Part shown: one piece after another, positions 1 to 9,188 of the stretch
Position numbering within the stretch: the first letter of the stretch is position 1
Layout: each line of letters starts with the position of its first letter
NCBI RefSeq assembly: GCF_018424685.1
Contig: NZ_QTKX01000001.1
Location: 2,356,001 to 2,420,000, forward strand
Source of the DNA: Mesobacillus boroniphilus
GTDB taxonomy: Bacteria > Bacillota > Bacilli > Bacillales > Cytobacillaceae
Length of the DNA: 64,000 nt
Direction of reading: 5' to 3'
Program-made: the position numbers and the translations under genes
The notes under the pieces: model-generated
Told to the model about the DNA's origin: nothing
Databases searched by the model: none
The model's input: the letters and a program-made list of their open reading frames with translations, nothing else

Positions 1-619
1 ATGCACCAGCAATGCTCAGCAATTTGAATTCCTTCAGCTTGCCAGTTGATGGAACATGCACTCCGCGGCAGAGGTCAACAAAATCTCCCTGCTCATATAG
101 AGTAACTTTTTCATCAGCCGGAATCGCTTCAATCAATTCAAGCTTATAAGGGTCATCAAGCTCTTTGAAAAACTTGACTGCCTCCTCGCGGCTTACTTCT
201 TTGCGGACAATCTCGATGTTCTCATTGATGATTTTCTTCATTTCCTTTTCAATTTCAGGCAAGTCTTCCGGAGACAATGAATGTTCCATATCGATATCAT
301 AGTAGAAACCACCCTCGATTACTGGTCCTACTCCAAGGTTAACATCTTTATAAAGGCGCTTGATTGCCTGTGCCATTAAGTGTGCTGAGCTGTGGCGCAG
401 GATTTCAAGTGCTTCTGGATGGTCAGGAGTGACGATTTCGATCGCTGCGTCCTCTTCGATTGGTCTCTTGAGATCATACGGCTGTCCATTGACCATACCG
501 GCAATGGCTTTCTTCTTTAGGCCTGGGCTGATTGAGCTGGCGATATCTTCAGTCGTTGTGCCTGCGGGAAACTCCTTCACTGCTCCATCTGGAAACGATA
601 TTTTTAACATGTCTGCCAT
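1..619 (-). CDS. thrS: Threonyl-tRNA synthetase, N-terminal part (cut by window edge)
   Basis: Class II aminoacyl-tRNA synthetase that charges tRNA-Thr in the cytoplasm. About 206 N-terminal residues are visible; the rest lies beyond base 1. The start [12 protein letters not shown] follows an AAGGAGG site. It opens a TGS domain (about residues 1-63). The editing domain follows, with the HSSAHLMA motif (HxxxH type) near residue 75. The catalytic core is not in the window. A T-box leader directly upstream supports the identity and shows control by uncharged tRNA-Thr. Confidence 0.97.
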   Translation of the reverse strand, partial: MADMLKISFPDGAVKEFPAGTTTEDIASSISPGLKKKAIAGMVNGQPYDLKRPIEEDAAIEIVTPDHPEALEILRHSSAHLMAQAIKRLYKDVNLGVGPVIEGGFYYDIDMEHSLSPEDLPEIEKEMKKIINENIEIVRKEVSREEAVKFFKELDDPYKLELIEAIPADEKVTLYEQGDFVDLCRGVHVPSTGKLKEFKLLSIAGA

Positions 620-673
620 TGGCTTTTCCTCCTTTTAAAATGTGGCGCGATTATTTGCGCAAAAAATAAAAAA

Positions 674-939
674 ACTCGTCCCTGAAACAGGGACGAGTTT
701 GATCACACGTGGTTCCACCCAATTCCCATTCATGCGCAAAAATTACGCAAAAATGGCTCTGGTTGCGGTAACGGCTTCTGCCGCCAGCTAATACTTGCCT
801 AAAAGGCGTTCACAGCTGGAGTTCAGAGGTGGTAAGCGTTTCTTTAGTGTTAGGAAGTTTTCAGCCTAGCCTTCCCTCTCTGCAAACCTTTGAAGAATGC
901 CCATGTCCTCATCATCACATTTACTATTGATTTATTATG
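674..939 (-). promoter_or_regulatory. T-box leader of thrS
   Basis: The leader carries the T-box core GGGTGGAACCACG (around 706-720), which pairs with the acceptor end of uncharged tRNA. It is followed by a terminator hairpin, CTCGTCCCTG / CAGGGACGAG (676-698), with a T-run. Farther 5' is the AGAGAGGGAAGG segment of stem I and a candidate ACC (Thr) specifier in the stretch CGCTTACCACCTCTG near 833-847. Uncharged tRNA-Thr should stabilise the antiterminator and allow thrS transcription. Specifier assignment is by inspection only. Confidence 0.9.
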
Positions 940-945
940 TACGTA

Positions 946-974
946 ATTATAGTTTGTAATGTTTTGAAAATCAA
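946..974 (-). promoter_or_regulatory. SigA-type promoter of thrS leader
   Basis: TTGATT, 17-bp spacer, TATAAT on the minus strand. This puts the transcription start near 939, just before the T-box leader. Confidence 0.7.
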
Positions 975-979
975 GTGGG

Positions 980-1855
980 CTATTGTATATTTTCACGATT
1001 CTCTTTAAAAAAGTTTGCCTTCTCTTCATGAAAAACAGTAACCGGACTGACTTGAACACGTTCTTCAAAAAGATTGATGATTGTCCGCACTAACGGCTGG
1101 TGCGGATCGTCCGTGTACAAATAAATGGTCTCAGGTGCAATCGACAGCAATGGAGCAATCGTCCCGGAATCTACATAGACAGGGTGGTTGACTAGCAGCT
1201 TGCGGTCAATCGTCTTAAACAACTCACTCCGCTTCATTTCTTTGAATTGCTGATTATAAAAGACCATATTTTCATCAATCACCAAATATAAATGGGTCAT
1301 TTGCGATTTTCTGTCCTCTAGAAAATCCCTCAGTGTATGCAGGAAAACCTGGTACTCCTGTTCCATCTTATACTCATCGATCGCTATCTCTACCCATTTG
1401 GAGAGCTGCTCAATATAGGCCTTCAGCCTGAACATAACAAAGGAATCAAAAGAGAATGAGACTCTTTCATTAAAGATTTCATTGATCGAACTCTTAATCA
1501 TTCCTTGTTCCTCGACACCTTCCATGAAAGGAGCAAGTTCTTTACGGTTACCTTCTATGACGGAGTATATGATATCCAGGATTTGATCCTGCTCTTCACT
1601 GTCCGTATAAAAATAAGACTCTGCCAGAATGGTTCTCAGCCAATCATCACGTTTCACGGTTACTATAAAGTCATAAACACTCTTTTGGAGTAACGGTAAA
1701 TGTTCTTTTTTATAAAATTCTTCTGGAATAAGCACTCTATTTCGATCTTCATTAAGAAGAATTGAATTCGTTTCCTGCCATGAAGCAAGCCTGGCAACTA
1801 AATGTTGATACAAATTCCAGGCATCCTGCTTTTTTTGGAAGATGATTTCAATCAA
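980..1855 (-). CDS. ytxC: YtxC-like putative sporulation protein
   Basis: A 291-residue protein of unknown biochemical role in the YtxC family, found beside thrS in Bacillus. I chose a TTG start (protein begins M/L-IEIIFQKKQD) because AGAGGGGGG lies at good spacing. A longer frame to 1924 has no ribosome site. No signal peptide or membrane segment is evident; the protein is acidic and helix-rich (for example MEGVEEQGMIKSSI). It stands alone between thrS and the dnaB-dnaI operon. Family assignment rests on position and general resemblance. Confidence 0.8.
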   Translation of the reverse strand: MIEIIFQKKQDAWNLYQHLVARLASWQETNSILLNEDRNRVLIPEEFYKKEHLPLLQKSVYDFIVTVKRDDWLRTILAESYFYTDSEEQDQILDIIYSVIEGNRKELAPFMEGVEEQGMIKSSINEIFNERVSFSFDSFVMFRLKAYIEQLSKWVEIAIDEYKMEQEYQVFLHTLRDFLEDRKSQMTHLYLVIDENMVFYNQQFKEMKRSELFKTIDRKLLVNHPVYVDSGTIAPLLSIAPETIYLYTDDPHQPLVRTIINLFEERVQVSPVTVFHEEKANFFKENRENIQ

Positions 1856-1948
1856 CCATATCCCCCCTCTTAAATAATCCCTGATTATATATATGGGGGA
1901 CTTGGACAATTTAGAAGTATCCATATAGTCGATAAATGGTTATAAGTG

Positions 1949-1985
1949 CAAAAAAATGTGCCACAGCTTGATTCGCTGCGGCACA
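1949..1985 (-). terminator. Terminator after dnaI
   Basis: Hairpin AATGTGCCRCAGC / GCTGYGGCACATT with a T-run on the minus strand. It ends the dnaB-dnaI unit immediately after the dnaI stop codon. Confidence 0.85.
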
Positions 1986-1987
1986 TT

Positions 1988-2929
1988 TTATATTCTGCGG
2001 TTTTTGCCCTCAACTTTTACAGGCTCGGCAAGATATCTAATCCGTTCCATGATTCTTGCTGCCTTCAATTGTTCTTCTTCTCCCCGTTGGCTGTGCGTCA
2101 AGTGATGCTCCAGACCTTTAAGGTCGAAGTTCGAAGTAAAGAAGGTTGGAAGGTTCTCTAGCATACGGAACTGCAGGATCGTCCCGAGGATTTCATCCCT
2201 TGCCCAGCTGCTCATCGTTTCTGCTCCAATATCATCAAGCATAAGAACATTTGCCTTTTTAATGGCTTCCAGCTTGTCATTGACAGTATGGTCACCGATC
2301 GCATTCTTCATTTCCCTGAAAAATTCCGGTACATATACAATCAATGAACTGATTTGTTTCTGTGCAAGTTCATTCGCGATTGCGCCAAGTAAATAGGATT
2401 TACCTGTACCGAACGGCCCATGAAGGAACAAGCCCTTTTGCTTTTTGCCCGGCTCATAATTCTCAACAAAGTCTTTTGCCACCTTGATCGCCTTGAACCT
2501 TCCGGCGTCATCCAGCTCAATATCCCCGAACGATGCCTTCAAAATTTCCTTAGGCACAAAAATGCTATTGATCAGGCGCGCATTCTTTTGCTGCTCATCA
2601 TGCATGACCTTCTTTTTGCATCGGTCATATTTTACATCAATGAAGTTACCCTTTATGAAAAGCTCTGGCTCATAACCCTTAATCATGTTCTTGCAGCCTG
2701 CTAGGCTCTCGCAATCTTCGCAGCCCTTGCTCTGGTTGGAGAACTCATAAAGCTTTGACATACTGCCATCGAGCATTTCCCGGGTGATATAATCCGCATT
2801 CTCATCCAGGAATTCCTTGATATGATTATCCTGCATGACCTGCCTCTTAATGGCTTCATAGCGCTCCTGGAAATTCTGGTTATTCGCCAGCTTCTTCAAT
2901 GTTTCATTAATGTTTTGCAAATGAATCAC
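1988..2929 (-). CDS. dnaI: Primosomal protein DnaI (helicase loader)
   Basis: AAA+ ATPase that loads the replicative helicase DnaC at oriC and at restarted forks with DnaB and DnaD. The protein has 313 residues. The N-terminal helicase-binding part has a cysteine cluster (Cys70, Cys73, Cys79, Cys103) typical of the DnaI zinc domain. The ATPase part has Walker A GPFGTGKS (171-178) and Walker B VLMLDDIGAE. The start is GTG, overlapping the dnaB stop by four bases (GTGA), so translation is probably coupled. Confidence 0.96.
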   Translation of the reverse strand: MIHLQNINETLKKLANNQNFQERYEAIKRQVMQDNHIKEFLDENADYITREMLDGSMSKLYEFSNQSKGCEDCESLAGCKNMIKGYEPELFIKGNFIDVKYDRCKKKVMHDEQQKNARLINSIFVPKEILKASFGDIELDDAGRFKAIKVAKDFVENYEPGKKQKGLFLHGPFGTGKSYLLGAIANELAQKQISSLIVYVPEFFREMKNAIGDHTVNDKLEAIKKANVLMLDDIGAETMSSWARDEILGTILQFRMLENLPTFFTSNFDLKGLEHHLTHSQRGEEEQLKAARIMERIRYLAEPVKVEGKNRRI

Positions 2930-4338
2930 CTCCGAGATTTGAATTTCTTCAGTTCTTCTTCAAGCTTTTTCTTTTCTATTTCAAAATCAGGGTCCACATC
3001 CGCAGTATCTGTTTGATGTTGAACTTCACCCTCGGTCTTTTTCCCAAACCAATCCGGCAAAACTTCTTTACGGACAGGCTTTCTTTTTCCAGATGAAGAA
3101 GGTGCTTTCTTCCCTTCTGCCCATTCAAGATACTGCCTGTGCTCACTTTTAGCCAGCTGCATTGCATCCCTGACAGACGATATTTTTTTCCTGGACCAGT
3201 GGCTGGCAATTTTTTCGATATAGCCCTTTGTCAGCTTCATATCGGTCTTGAGCATAACATATTGAACTAAAACATTCACGACTCCCGGCAGCAGCTTTTG
3301 CTTGAACATCACCTCTTCGATGATCTGCAAGTCTCCTTTGGATGGCTCCGCTCCGCCCGAGAGATCAATCAAAAGTTGACGCGGGGATGTTTTTTCAAAA
3401 TATAACACCAATTCCTCTTCCTGCGTCTTCGGCTTCTCAATGCCAGCTTTATGCTGGAAGGGCTGGGTTCGATCCAAAAGTGCCGGTAGTTTGTCCTGGT
3501 GTTCAAATTGGTACCAGTCACGGGCAGCCTTCCGCAGTTCATCTATATCTATTTCGTTTTCAGCGGTTACAGCACTCAAGACGATGTTCTTCATCTTCAA
3601 GGCATCAATCCCATATAGGAAGGCAAGATTGCTGATTGCTTCTTTAACCTTCGATGTAAAAGCTTTTTTAGGTATGAGAGATTCCTGAAGCCCTCCCAGG
3701 AGCAAATCGAAATTGAACTCCGCAGGGTCAATCTGTATTTTGGAAGATTCCCCCCTGCCGATAAAGGAATTCCCTTCCTCAGCCTCCAGGTCGGCAGCAG
3801 AATCCTCATTATGCATGAGTGCCTGAGTCGGTACAGACAAGAACACATCCTGGAATGCCTTCGTAATCTCCTCATATCCAGGCTCTGATCCAGCCGATTT
3901 ATCGCTGAAAAATCGTTTGAGCCGTAAAAACTGATTCTTGCCGACTTTGCGATACAAATAGACATTCAACATGCCATCAAGGAAGAATTGTTCAGGAGTC
4001 AAAGGTGGCTGCAATTCATAAATGAATGAACGCCCTTCCTCGCCGTTTTTCACAAAGGTCTTCAGCAATCCCATGCCTTCGAGTTTTTGGCGAGCCTGGT
4101 AAATATCCTTAAGATTCATATCCATAATCGTCATTAGGTTATGGTGTGTAACAGGCTGTGACCAAAGCCGGTTCTCTTCCAGTTCAGCCCATAGGGTCAT
4201 ATAAAGACTTAAGCAAGCTGGCCCAATCAAAGGCTGGTACAAGAAAGTGAGCACCTTGCGATCGTATTCATGCAATAAACCACCGGATGCAACAATATAT
4301 TGGTCTACAGGCACAGTCTCTTGCCAATGCTGAGCCAT
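2926..4338 (-). CDS. dnaB: Replication initiation and membrane attachment protein DnaB
   Basis: Firmicute DnaB (not the E. coli helicase), a DnaD/DnaB-family protein that helps remodel oriC and recruit the DnaI-helicase complex. It has 470 residues beginning MAQHWQETVPVDQYIV; the AAGGAGGGAAAAGG site selects this ATG over an upstream in-frame start at 4380. The N-terminal region is winged-helix-like. The later DnaD/DnaB2-type part contains the WSRKKISSVRDAMQLAK stretch. The C-terminus is charged and lysine-rich. It is the first gene of a two-gene operon with dnaI. Confidence 0.95.
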   Translation of the reverse strand: MAQHWQETVPVDQYIVASGGLLHEYDRKVLTFLYQPLIGPACLSLYMTLWAELEENRLWSQPVTHHNLMTIMDMNLKDIYQARQKLEGMGLLKTFVKNGEEGRSFIYELQPPLTPEQFFLDGMLNVYLYRKVGKNQFLRLKRFFSDKSAGSEPGYEEITKAFQDVFLSVPTQALMHNEDSAADLEAEEGNSFIGRGESSKIQIDPAEFNFDLLLGGLQESLIPKKAFTSKVKEAISNLAFLYGIDALKMKNIVLSAVTAENEIDIDELRKAARDWYQFEHQDKLPALLDRTQPFQHKAGIEKPKTQEEELVLYFEKTSPRQLLIDLSGGAEPSKGDLQIIEEVMFKQKLLPGVVNVLVQYVMLKTDMKLTKGYIEKIASHWSRKKISSVRDAMQLAKSEHRQYLEWAEGKKAPSSSGKRKPVRKEVLPDWFGKKTEGEVQHQTDTADVDPDFEIEKKKLEEELKKFKSRR

Positions 4339-4460
4339 CCTTTTCCCTCCTTCTAAATCGTCAAAAAGAACTGTCTTCACATATATCTGTATTTTGCATC
4401 GCGATTTTGAGCTCTTTTCATAGATTTCTAACCTCTAGCTCAAAATTCTAAAAGAGCCCT

Positions 4461-4488
4461 AAAAAGAGCTGAAGTCCCCTTCAGCTCC
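4461..4488 (-). terminator. Terminator downstream of nrdR
   Basis: GAGCTGAAG / CTTCAGCTC with a four-base loop and TTTTT on the minus strand. It lies beyond the dispersed repeat that separates it from nrdR. Confidence 0.75.
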
Positions 4489-4496
4489 GTCAGAAC

Positions 4497-4637
4497 AAAA
4501 AGCGCAAGCGACTTGTTCAGCCCCGACAAGCGACTCGAGCTGCTCAAAGCTAACGCTTTTCGCAAGATACTCGAGGAAGCAATTTCAGAGATGAAAACTG
4601 GCTAGGCGCTTTAGCTAGATTGAAAATACTTCATGCA
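4497..4637 (-). repeat. Dispersed structured repeat, copy 1 (diverged)
   Basis: Contains AAGCGCAAGCGACTTG and CCCCGACAAGCG near one end and GAAAACTGGCTAGGCGCT near the other, as in five other copies in the window. The central GAAGTC / GACTTC hairpin is replaced by other sequence. It lies between nrdR and its terminator. Orientation is nominal. Confidence 0.75.
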
Positions 4638-4657
4638 ATTTCCCTGAACTCCAGGCC

Positions 4658-5119
4658 TTATGATTGTTCTTTCTTTAATAACTCTTTTAATTCATCAATG
4701 AAAACATTGATATCCTTAAACTGACGATAAACTGACGCGAATCGGACATAGGCGACTTCATCAATCTTCGCCAGCCTGTCCATCACCATCTCCCCAACGG
4801 CTTCGCTCTTAACTTCTGAAACTCCATGGCTGCGAAGTTCTTTTTCTACTTCGGAAACCAAATCCTCGAGCTCTTTCAAAGCGACAGGCCGCTTTTCACA
4901 AGCTTTTATCAAACCGCGAAGGAGTTTTTCCCGATTGAACTCTTCACGTGTACCTTCTTTTTTCACGACAATCAAGGGAATTTCTTCAACCTTCTCAAAA
5001 GTGGTAAAGCGAAATCCGCAAGCTTCGCATTCGCGCCTGCGTCGAATTGATCGGCTATCGTCAACCGGTCTTGAATCAAGAACCCGGGTAGAGTTATTTT
5101 GGCAAGTTGGACATTTCAT
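4658..5119 (-). CDS. nrdR: Transcriptional repressor NrdR
   Basis: Represses ribonucleotide reductase genes in response to ATP/dATP by binding NrdR boxes. It has 153 residues, normal for the family. The N-terminal zinc ribbon uses Cys3, Cys6, Cys31 and Cys34 (MKCPTCQNN and [12 protein letters not shown]). The ATP-cone follows from about residue 49 ([17 protein letters not shown]). I chose the ATG giving MKCPTC, which follows CGGAG, rather than the longer frame to 5167. Position upstream of dnaB-dnaI matches Bacillus. Confidence 0.97.
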   Translation of the reverse strand: MKCPTCQNNSTRVLDSRPVDDSRSIRRRRECEACGFRFTTFEKVEEIPLIVVKKEGTREEFNREKLLRGLIKACEKRPVALKELEDLVSEVEKELRSHGVSEVKSEAVGEMVMDRLAKIDEVAYVRFASVYRQFKDINVFIDELKELLKKEQS

Positions 5120-5247
5120 CTCGATCAGCTCCGAATATTTTGAAATATAGAATGAGCGAAGGACCATTCGCTTTTTCCACCAATACGTCCATAAGCATTA
5201 TCCTTAAGTATTATCTTATAAAAAAGATGGGAACGGGACAAGAGGAA

Positions 5248-5652
5248 CTATTGATTTCCATATTTGCCTGAACCAATAAACGTGTTTGTACTGTCCAATT
5301 TCTCATAAATCTTCACCAATTCCTGCCTTAAAGACGGGTTGATGCCTGCCAATGAAAACTTTTCAGTAGAGATATGTAAGTCGACCGCGGTCTCAAATGG
5401 TTTCGTGGTGATAACGGTTGCCGTTAAAAAGGCAGGCAGCTTCCCCTTCAACTCGGCTGATATTTCCCCATGTTCTTTTGAAACACTCGTTATCTTAAGC
5501 GAAGGGTCAGCCTTCAGCAAGTCTTCGACCGTCTGGAACATCTGGTTAAAGTTCGCTTTGTAATAACGCGTCTTCAACTGCTCATCTTTATTGTTTTCAC
5601 TTGTCCCGCTGAATTTCTCGTACCGTCCGGTTACGGATTTTAATAAAGACAT
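5248..5652 (-). CDS. Conserved cytosolic protein of unknown function
   Basis: 134 residues beginning MSLLKSVTGRYEKFSG after GGAGGATTTTTG. I do not recognise a named family. No signal peptide or membrane segment is seen. The protein looks like a compact alpha/beta domain: a helix (FNQMFQTVEDLLKAD), then strands (LKITSVSKEHGEISAEL and FLTATVITTK). It sits between speD and nrdR. The start is the ATG at 5652, not the TTG just upstream, because of ribosome-site spacing. Confidence 0.75.
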   Translation of the reverse strand: MSLLKSVTGRYEKFSGTSENNKDEQLKTRYYKANFNQMFQTVEDLLKADPSLKITSVSKEHGEISAELKGKLPAFLTATVITTKPFETAVDLHISTEKFSLAGINPSLRQELVKIYEKLDSTNTFIGSGKYGNQ

Positions 5653-5710
5653 CAAAAATCCTCCTGCAAGTTATTTCTATTAACATTCTACCGTATTTTA
5701 CGGCAAATTA

Positions 5711-5736
5711 AAAAGAGGTGTATCGCTACACCTCTT
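5711..5736 (-). terminator. Terminator after speD
   Basis: AAGAGGTGTA / TACACCTCTT with a TCGC loop, followed on the minus strand by TTTTTAATTT. Confidence 0.85.
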
Positions 5737-5756
5737 GAGAATTTTCATATTTTCTA

Positions 5757-6137
5757 TTATAGAGCTTTAGCTTGTGCTTGCTTCACATGCACAGGACCCA
5801 TGCCGCGTGGAATTTCGATATTCTCACGAGTTTGTGCGCCAAGAGCTTCTGCAATATAGTCAGCTGCAATGTTAGGATCCAGATCGCCGCAAGTGTATAC
5901 ATCGATGCTAGCGTATCCGTGTTCTGGGAAGCTATGAATAGTTAAATGTGATTCAGAAATAATGACAACTCCGCTTACACCTTGTGGCGCAAATTTGTGG
6001 AAAGCCACTTCGCGGATTTCAGCACCTGATTTTAAAGCTGCTCCAACGAAAGTTTTTTCAATAAAATCCATATCATTCAATTTTTCAAAATCGCAACCCC
6101 AAAGTTCAGAAATTACATGACGACCCATTGTTTCCAT
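5757..6137 (-). CDS. speD: S-adenosylmethionine decarboxylase proenzyme
   Basis: Makes decarboxylated AdoMet, the aminopropyl donor for spermidine synthesis. At 126 residues it is the short bacterial type. The self-cleavage site is Glu62-Ser63 in [16 protein letters not shown]; Ser63 becomes the pyruvoyl group. Tyr/Cys motif SIDVYTCGD follows. The start [14 protein letters not shown] is set by AGAGGGGG. It is transcribed alone from a promoter at 6281-6309 with a leader of about 137 nt. Confidence 0.97.
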   Translation of the reverse strand: METMGRHVISELWGCDFEKLNDMDFIEKTFVGAALKSGAEIREVAFHKFAPQGVSGVVIISESHLTIHSFPEHGYASIDVYTCGDLDPNIAADYIAEALGAQTRENIEIPRGMGPVHVKQAQAKAL

Positions 6138-6274
6138 ATTCAATTTCCCCCTCTAACAATATTAGAATGAAATCCTTAGTTTCAATGGCATCTTAACTAC
6201 CACGGGGGAAAGTTAGTCCAGAGAGGTCCTAACCCTTTAAGTAGCCAATTGGTACCGTTATTAAGAAGTTCACG
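6138..6274 (-). promoter_or_regulatory. Long structured 5' leader of speD
   Basis: The promoter position implies a leader of about 137 nt with no gene in it. It can form GTTAG / CTAAC around a short CC...GG stem, and an outer CTTAA / TTAAG pairing. I do not recognise a known riboswitch class. The presence of a long, pairable leader suggests post-initiation control, but nothing here proves it. Confidence 0.4.
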
Positions 6275-6280
6275 ATGACT

Positions 6281-6309
6281 AGTATACTTTGTTTATATTT
6301 TTTTTGCAA
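6281..6309 (-). promoter_or_regulatory. SigA-type promoter of speD
   Basis: TTGCAA, exactly 17 bp, TATACT on the minus strand. Confidence 0.75.
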
Positions 6310-6489
6310 CACATGAAATCAAATTTTTTTCATGAATTTTAAGCTTCGATTTTTATAGTTTGATAGATAGCTATTCCATAGCCTTTTAGAGGGTAACGCT
6401 TTAAAATCGGTTGGGATCTTAGGTGGTGATCTCCGTTATTCATCAACAAAAAATTATATGAAAATAAGGCATTTAACCAAGACACAAAT

Positions 6490-6517
6490 AAAAAGCTTGC
6501 CGATAAGCAAGCTTTTT
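6490..6517 (-). terminator. Terminator after gapB
   Basis: AAAAAGCTTGC / GCAAGCTTTTT hairpin just after the gapB stop codon; symmetric, so it could work both ways. Confidence 0.85.
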
Positions 6518-6529
6518 ACGTTATTACAA

Positions 6530-7561
6530 TTATCCTACCTTCACAGTTGCTGAATTGGACATTGTTTGGGCAACATGCTTTGTCAGGTCTACAACCCTGC
6601 TTGAATAACCCCATTCATTGTCATACCATGCAAGAACTTTTACTTTATTAGCACCGATGACCATTGTAGACAGACCATCAATGATCGCAGAGTGCTCATT
6701 CGTGTTAAAGTCAATTGAAACAAGCGGATCTGTCGTGATATCAAGGACGCCCTTAAGCTTACCTTTTGATGCAGAATAGAAGGCATCGTTGATTTCGTCC
6801 ACTGTTACCTCACGCTTCAGGTCGACAACAAGGTCAACAAGCGAAACATTTGGAGTCGGTACCCTTAGCGCCATGCCATGCAGCTTTCCTTTAAGCTGAG
6901 GAAGCACAAGTGAAAGTGCCTTTGCTGCTCCAGTTGAGGTTGGAATGATGGATTGACCGCAAGAACGCGCCCTGCGCAAATCCTTGTGCGGGTTATCGAT
7001 ATTATTCTGGTCATTTGTATAAGCATGAACAGTCGTCATCAAACCATTTTCAATTCCGAAAGTATCATCCAGCACTTTCGCAACTGGTGCAAGGCAGTTT
7101 GTCGTGCATGATGCATTTGAAATGATATCATGTTTTTCAATATTTAATGCGCTTTCATTTACTCCCATAACAATAGTGATATCTTCATTCGTACCAGGTG
7201 CTGTCAAAATGACCTTCTTTGCACCAGCATCAAGATGAAGCGCTGCTTTGTCACGGGAATTGAATTTTCCAGTAGCCTCTATGACAATATCAATCTTCAT
7301 TTCCTTCCATGGTAGCTCAGCAGGATTTCGATTGCTTAATAGTTTAACTCTCTTTCCGTTTACAATCAGATGATCATCAGCAGGGATGACTTCGCCTGCA
7401 AATTGTCCATGAGTAGAATCATATTTTATTAAATGCGCCAGAGTTTCAGCTGGGTAGCTTGCATTAATCGCTACAACCTCAAGATTTTCTTCAAGAATGG
7501 CTCTTCTGAACACCATTCTTCCAATTCTCCCAAAACCGTTAATCGCAATTCTCGCCTTCAT
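6530..7561 (-). CDS. gapB: Gluconeogenic glyceraldehyde-3-phosphate dehydrogenase GapB
   Basis: NADP-preferring GAPDH that runs toward glyceraldehyde-3-phosphate during gluconeogenesis. It has 343 residues. Rossmann motif INGFGRIGR starts the protein. The catalytic Cys152 is in NASCTTNCLAPV. The C-terminal WYDNEWGYSSRVVDL segment is typical. The GapB type (rather than glycolytic GapA) is inferred from the speD/coaE neighbourhood and CcpN-like operators at the promoter. The start has GGAAGGGG upstream. Confidence 0.95.
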   Translation of the reverse strand: MKARIAINGFGRIGRMVFRRAILEENLEVVAINASYPAETLAHLIKYDSTHGQFAGEVIPADDHLIVNGKRVKLLSNRNPAELPWKEMKIDIVIEATGKFNSRDKAALHLDAGAKKVILTAPGTNEDITIVMGVNESALNIEKHDIISNASCTTNCLAPVAKVLDDTFGIENGLMTTVHAYTNDQNNIDNPHKDLRRARSCGQSIIPTSTGAAKALSLVLPQLKGKLHGMALRVPTPNVSLVDLVVDLKREVTVDEINDAFYSASKGKLKGVLDITTDPLVSIDFNTNEHSAIIDGLSTMVIGANKVKVLAWYDNEWGYSSRVVDLTKHVAQTMSNSATVKVG

Positions 7562-7581
7562 TGTACGGCCCCTTCCGAATT

Positions 7582-7626
7582 AGTGTTATACTTAATAACC
7601 CCTTTGTATGGTATTAGTATAACATA
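7582..7626 (-). promoter_or_regulatory. gapB promoter with two inverted CcpN-like operators
   Basis: The minus strand has TATGTTATACT (7616-7626), an exact fit to the CcpN consensus TRTGHYATAYW as I recall it. The site includes the -10 element TATACT. The opposite strand has AGTGTTATACT (7582-7592), one mismatch. The -35 region is poor. This matches repression of gapB by CcpN under glycolytic conditions. Confidence 0.7.
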
Positions 7627-7822
7627 TTAAATTTTATTTGTGATAAATAAATGCACACATTTAAAATATAAAATAATTCTGATAATAATAATCATTTAGC
7701 GATAAATTTAAATACGCCAAGGCTCTTAGCCTGACTGGGATTATATTGGTTGAAACAAGGATTGAAAACAGAGAAACTGGGATTAAAACATACCTAACCA
7801 AGAAGAAGTCGATTCAAGAAAC

Positions 7823-7846
7823 AAAAAAAGAGCCTACTCGGCTCTT
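7823..7846 (-). terminator. Terminator after coaE
   Basis: AAGAGCC / GGCTCTT with a five-base loop and a seven-T run on the minus strand; it overlaps the coaE stop codon. Confidence 0.85.
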
Positions 7847-8442
7847 AAGATTCCCCATTTACTTAAAAGATCCATCAGCTGCTGCCTCGACTGCTCGATG
7901 CTGCCGCTGTTATCAATCACAGCGGCTGCCAGACCGACTTTGTCCTTCAGCGGCATTTGTGATTTGATTCTGGAATTAGCTTCTTCTTCCGAGAATCCGT
8001 TCCGCTTCATAAGTCTTTCCAACTGGGTTTGCTCATCCACATAAACCACGATGATTTTTTCGACGAGTCCTGTCAGCTTGCTTTCAAACAGAAGCGGAAT
8101 GTCCAGGACGACTGCTTTTTCATTTGCCGCTTCAGCTAGCGCTCTCTTTTGTGCCATCCGCTCCCTTACTGCTGGATGGACAATTGAATTAAGCAGCAAC
8201 CGCTTTTCTTCATTGTTAAAAATGATTTCACCCAACTTTGGGCGGTTTATTGTACCGTTATCTTCTAAAATTTCAGTGCCAAAATGGCTGACAATATCAT
8301 TGTATGCTTTTTCTCCTGGCTCAACAGCAAGCCTTGCTTCGATATCTGCGTCGATCACGGTGATGCCCATGTCGGTGAACATTGCTGATACCGTGCTTTT
8401 CCCGCTTGCTATACCTCCTGTCAATCCGATAACTAATGACAT
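7834..8442 (-). CDS. coaE: Dephospho-CoA kinase
   Basis: Last step of coenzyme A synthesis: phosphorylates the 3' hydroxyl of dephospho-CoA. It has 202 residues. The P-loop [12 protein letters not shown] is at residues 6-17. The CoaE substrate region VIDADIEAR follows. [10 protein letters not shown] and the lid segment [19 protein letters not shown] are also present. It lies just downstream of ytaF (26 bp gap) and is probably co-transcribed with it. Confidence 0.97.
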   Translation of the reverse strand: MSLVIGLTGGIASGKSTVSAMFTDMGITVIDADIEARLAVEPGEKAYNDIVSHFGTEILEDNGTINRPKLGEIIFNNEEKRLLLNSIVHPAVRERMAQKRALAEAANEKAVVLDIPLLFESKLTGLVEKIIVVYVDEQTQLERLMKRNGFSEEEANSRIKSQMPLKDKVGLAAAVIDNSGSIEQSRQQLMDLLSKWGILRAE

Positions 8443-8468
8443 CCTATTTTAATCCTTTCAAGGGTCTG

Positions 8469-9101
8469 TTAAAGCTTCATCAGCCCAATTATGATCAATA
8501 ATATTCCCGGTACAAAAGAAAACTTTTGCATCCAGCCGCTCTCCGAAAAATAACTGCCCATTCTCATCCCTGCATACACAAATAATGAACTCATGCAGGC
8601 AACTGTCAATGCCAGGTACCCTGGGGAGAATCCTAAAAATGCTGCCCCTACCCCTGCACCGAATGCATCAAGTGACAGAGCAAGCCCGAGCATGACTGCT
8701 TCAATTCCATTGATAGTACCCGATCGGTCAAAATCCGCTGTCATCGGCTTTTTCAAAATATTGATGACAATACCTAGTGATTTGATTTCAAGATTAAGGA
8801 TGATTTTTTCATGACAGAGCAATTCTGTTTTGTCTTCGCGGAAAAATTGGAATAAGACCCATCCGCCTAAAACGATCAAGACAGTGCCACCCAGTGTCTC
8901 TGCCATTCCTGGTGAAAAAAAGCTCTCAAGAAAATGCCCGATCATCATGGCTGCCATCAAGACGACAGCCGAACAAACGGCTATTACCGAAATCGATTTA
9001 ATCGGGATCTTCATTTTCCGCAATCCATACGTTAACCCTACACTGAAACTGTCAAGGCTGACAGCGAATGCAAGTAAAAGCAGGGAGATTGTTTGTGCCA
9101 T
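8469..9101 (-). CDS. ytaF: Sporulation membrane protein YtaF (MntP-like)
   Basis: 210-residue integral membrane protein with about six hydrophobic segments. The paired motifs LAFAVSLDSFSVG (near residue 8) and LALSLDAFGAG (near residue 138) are typical of the MntP/YtaF family, where the acidic residues may bind metal. YtaF is known as a sporulation protein of unclear mechanism. The start has AGGAAGGAG upstream. Position between coaE and mutM matches Bacillus. Confidence 0.9.
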   Translation of the reverse strand: MAQTISLLLLAFAVSLDSFSVGLTYGLRKMKIPIKSISVIAVCSAVVLMAAMMIGHFLESFFSPGMAETLGGTVLIVLGGWVLFQFFREDKTELLCHEKIILNLEIKSLGIVINILKKPMTADFDRSGTINGIEAVMLGLALSLDAFGAGVGAAFLGFSPGYLALTVACMSSLFVYAGMRMGSYFSESGWMQKFSFVPGILLIIIGLMKL

Positions 9102-9188
9102 TAACTGAGCTCCTTCCTGTCAATCGCTACGTTAGTATATGGAAGGAGCCCAGTTATGGTGAGAAAATCAACAAGCCAATATACAAGA

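Noticed and set aside
850..1068. 72-codon frame before thrS
   Set aside because: It overlaps the thrS promoter and T-box leader and has no ribosome site.
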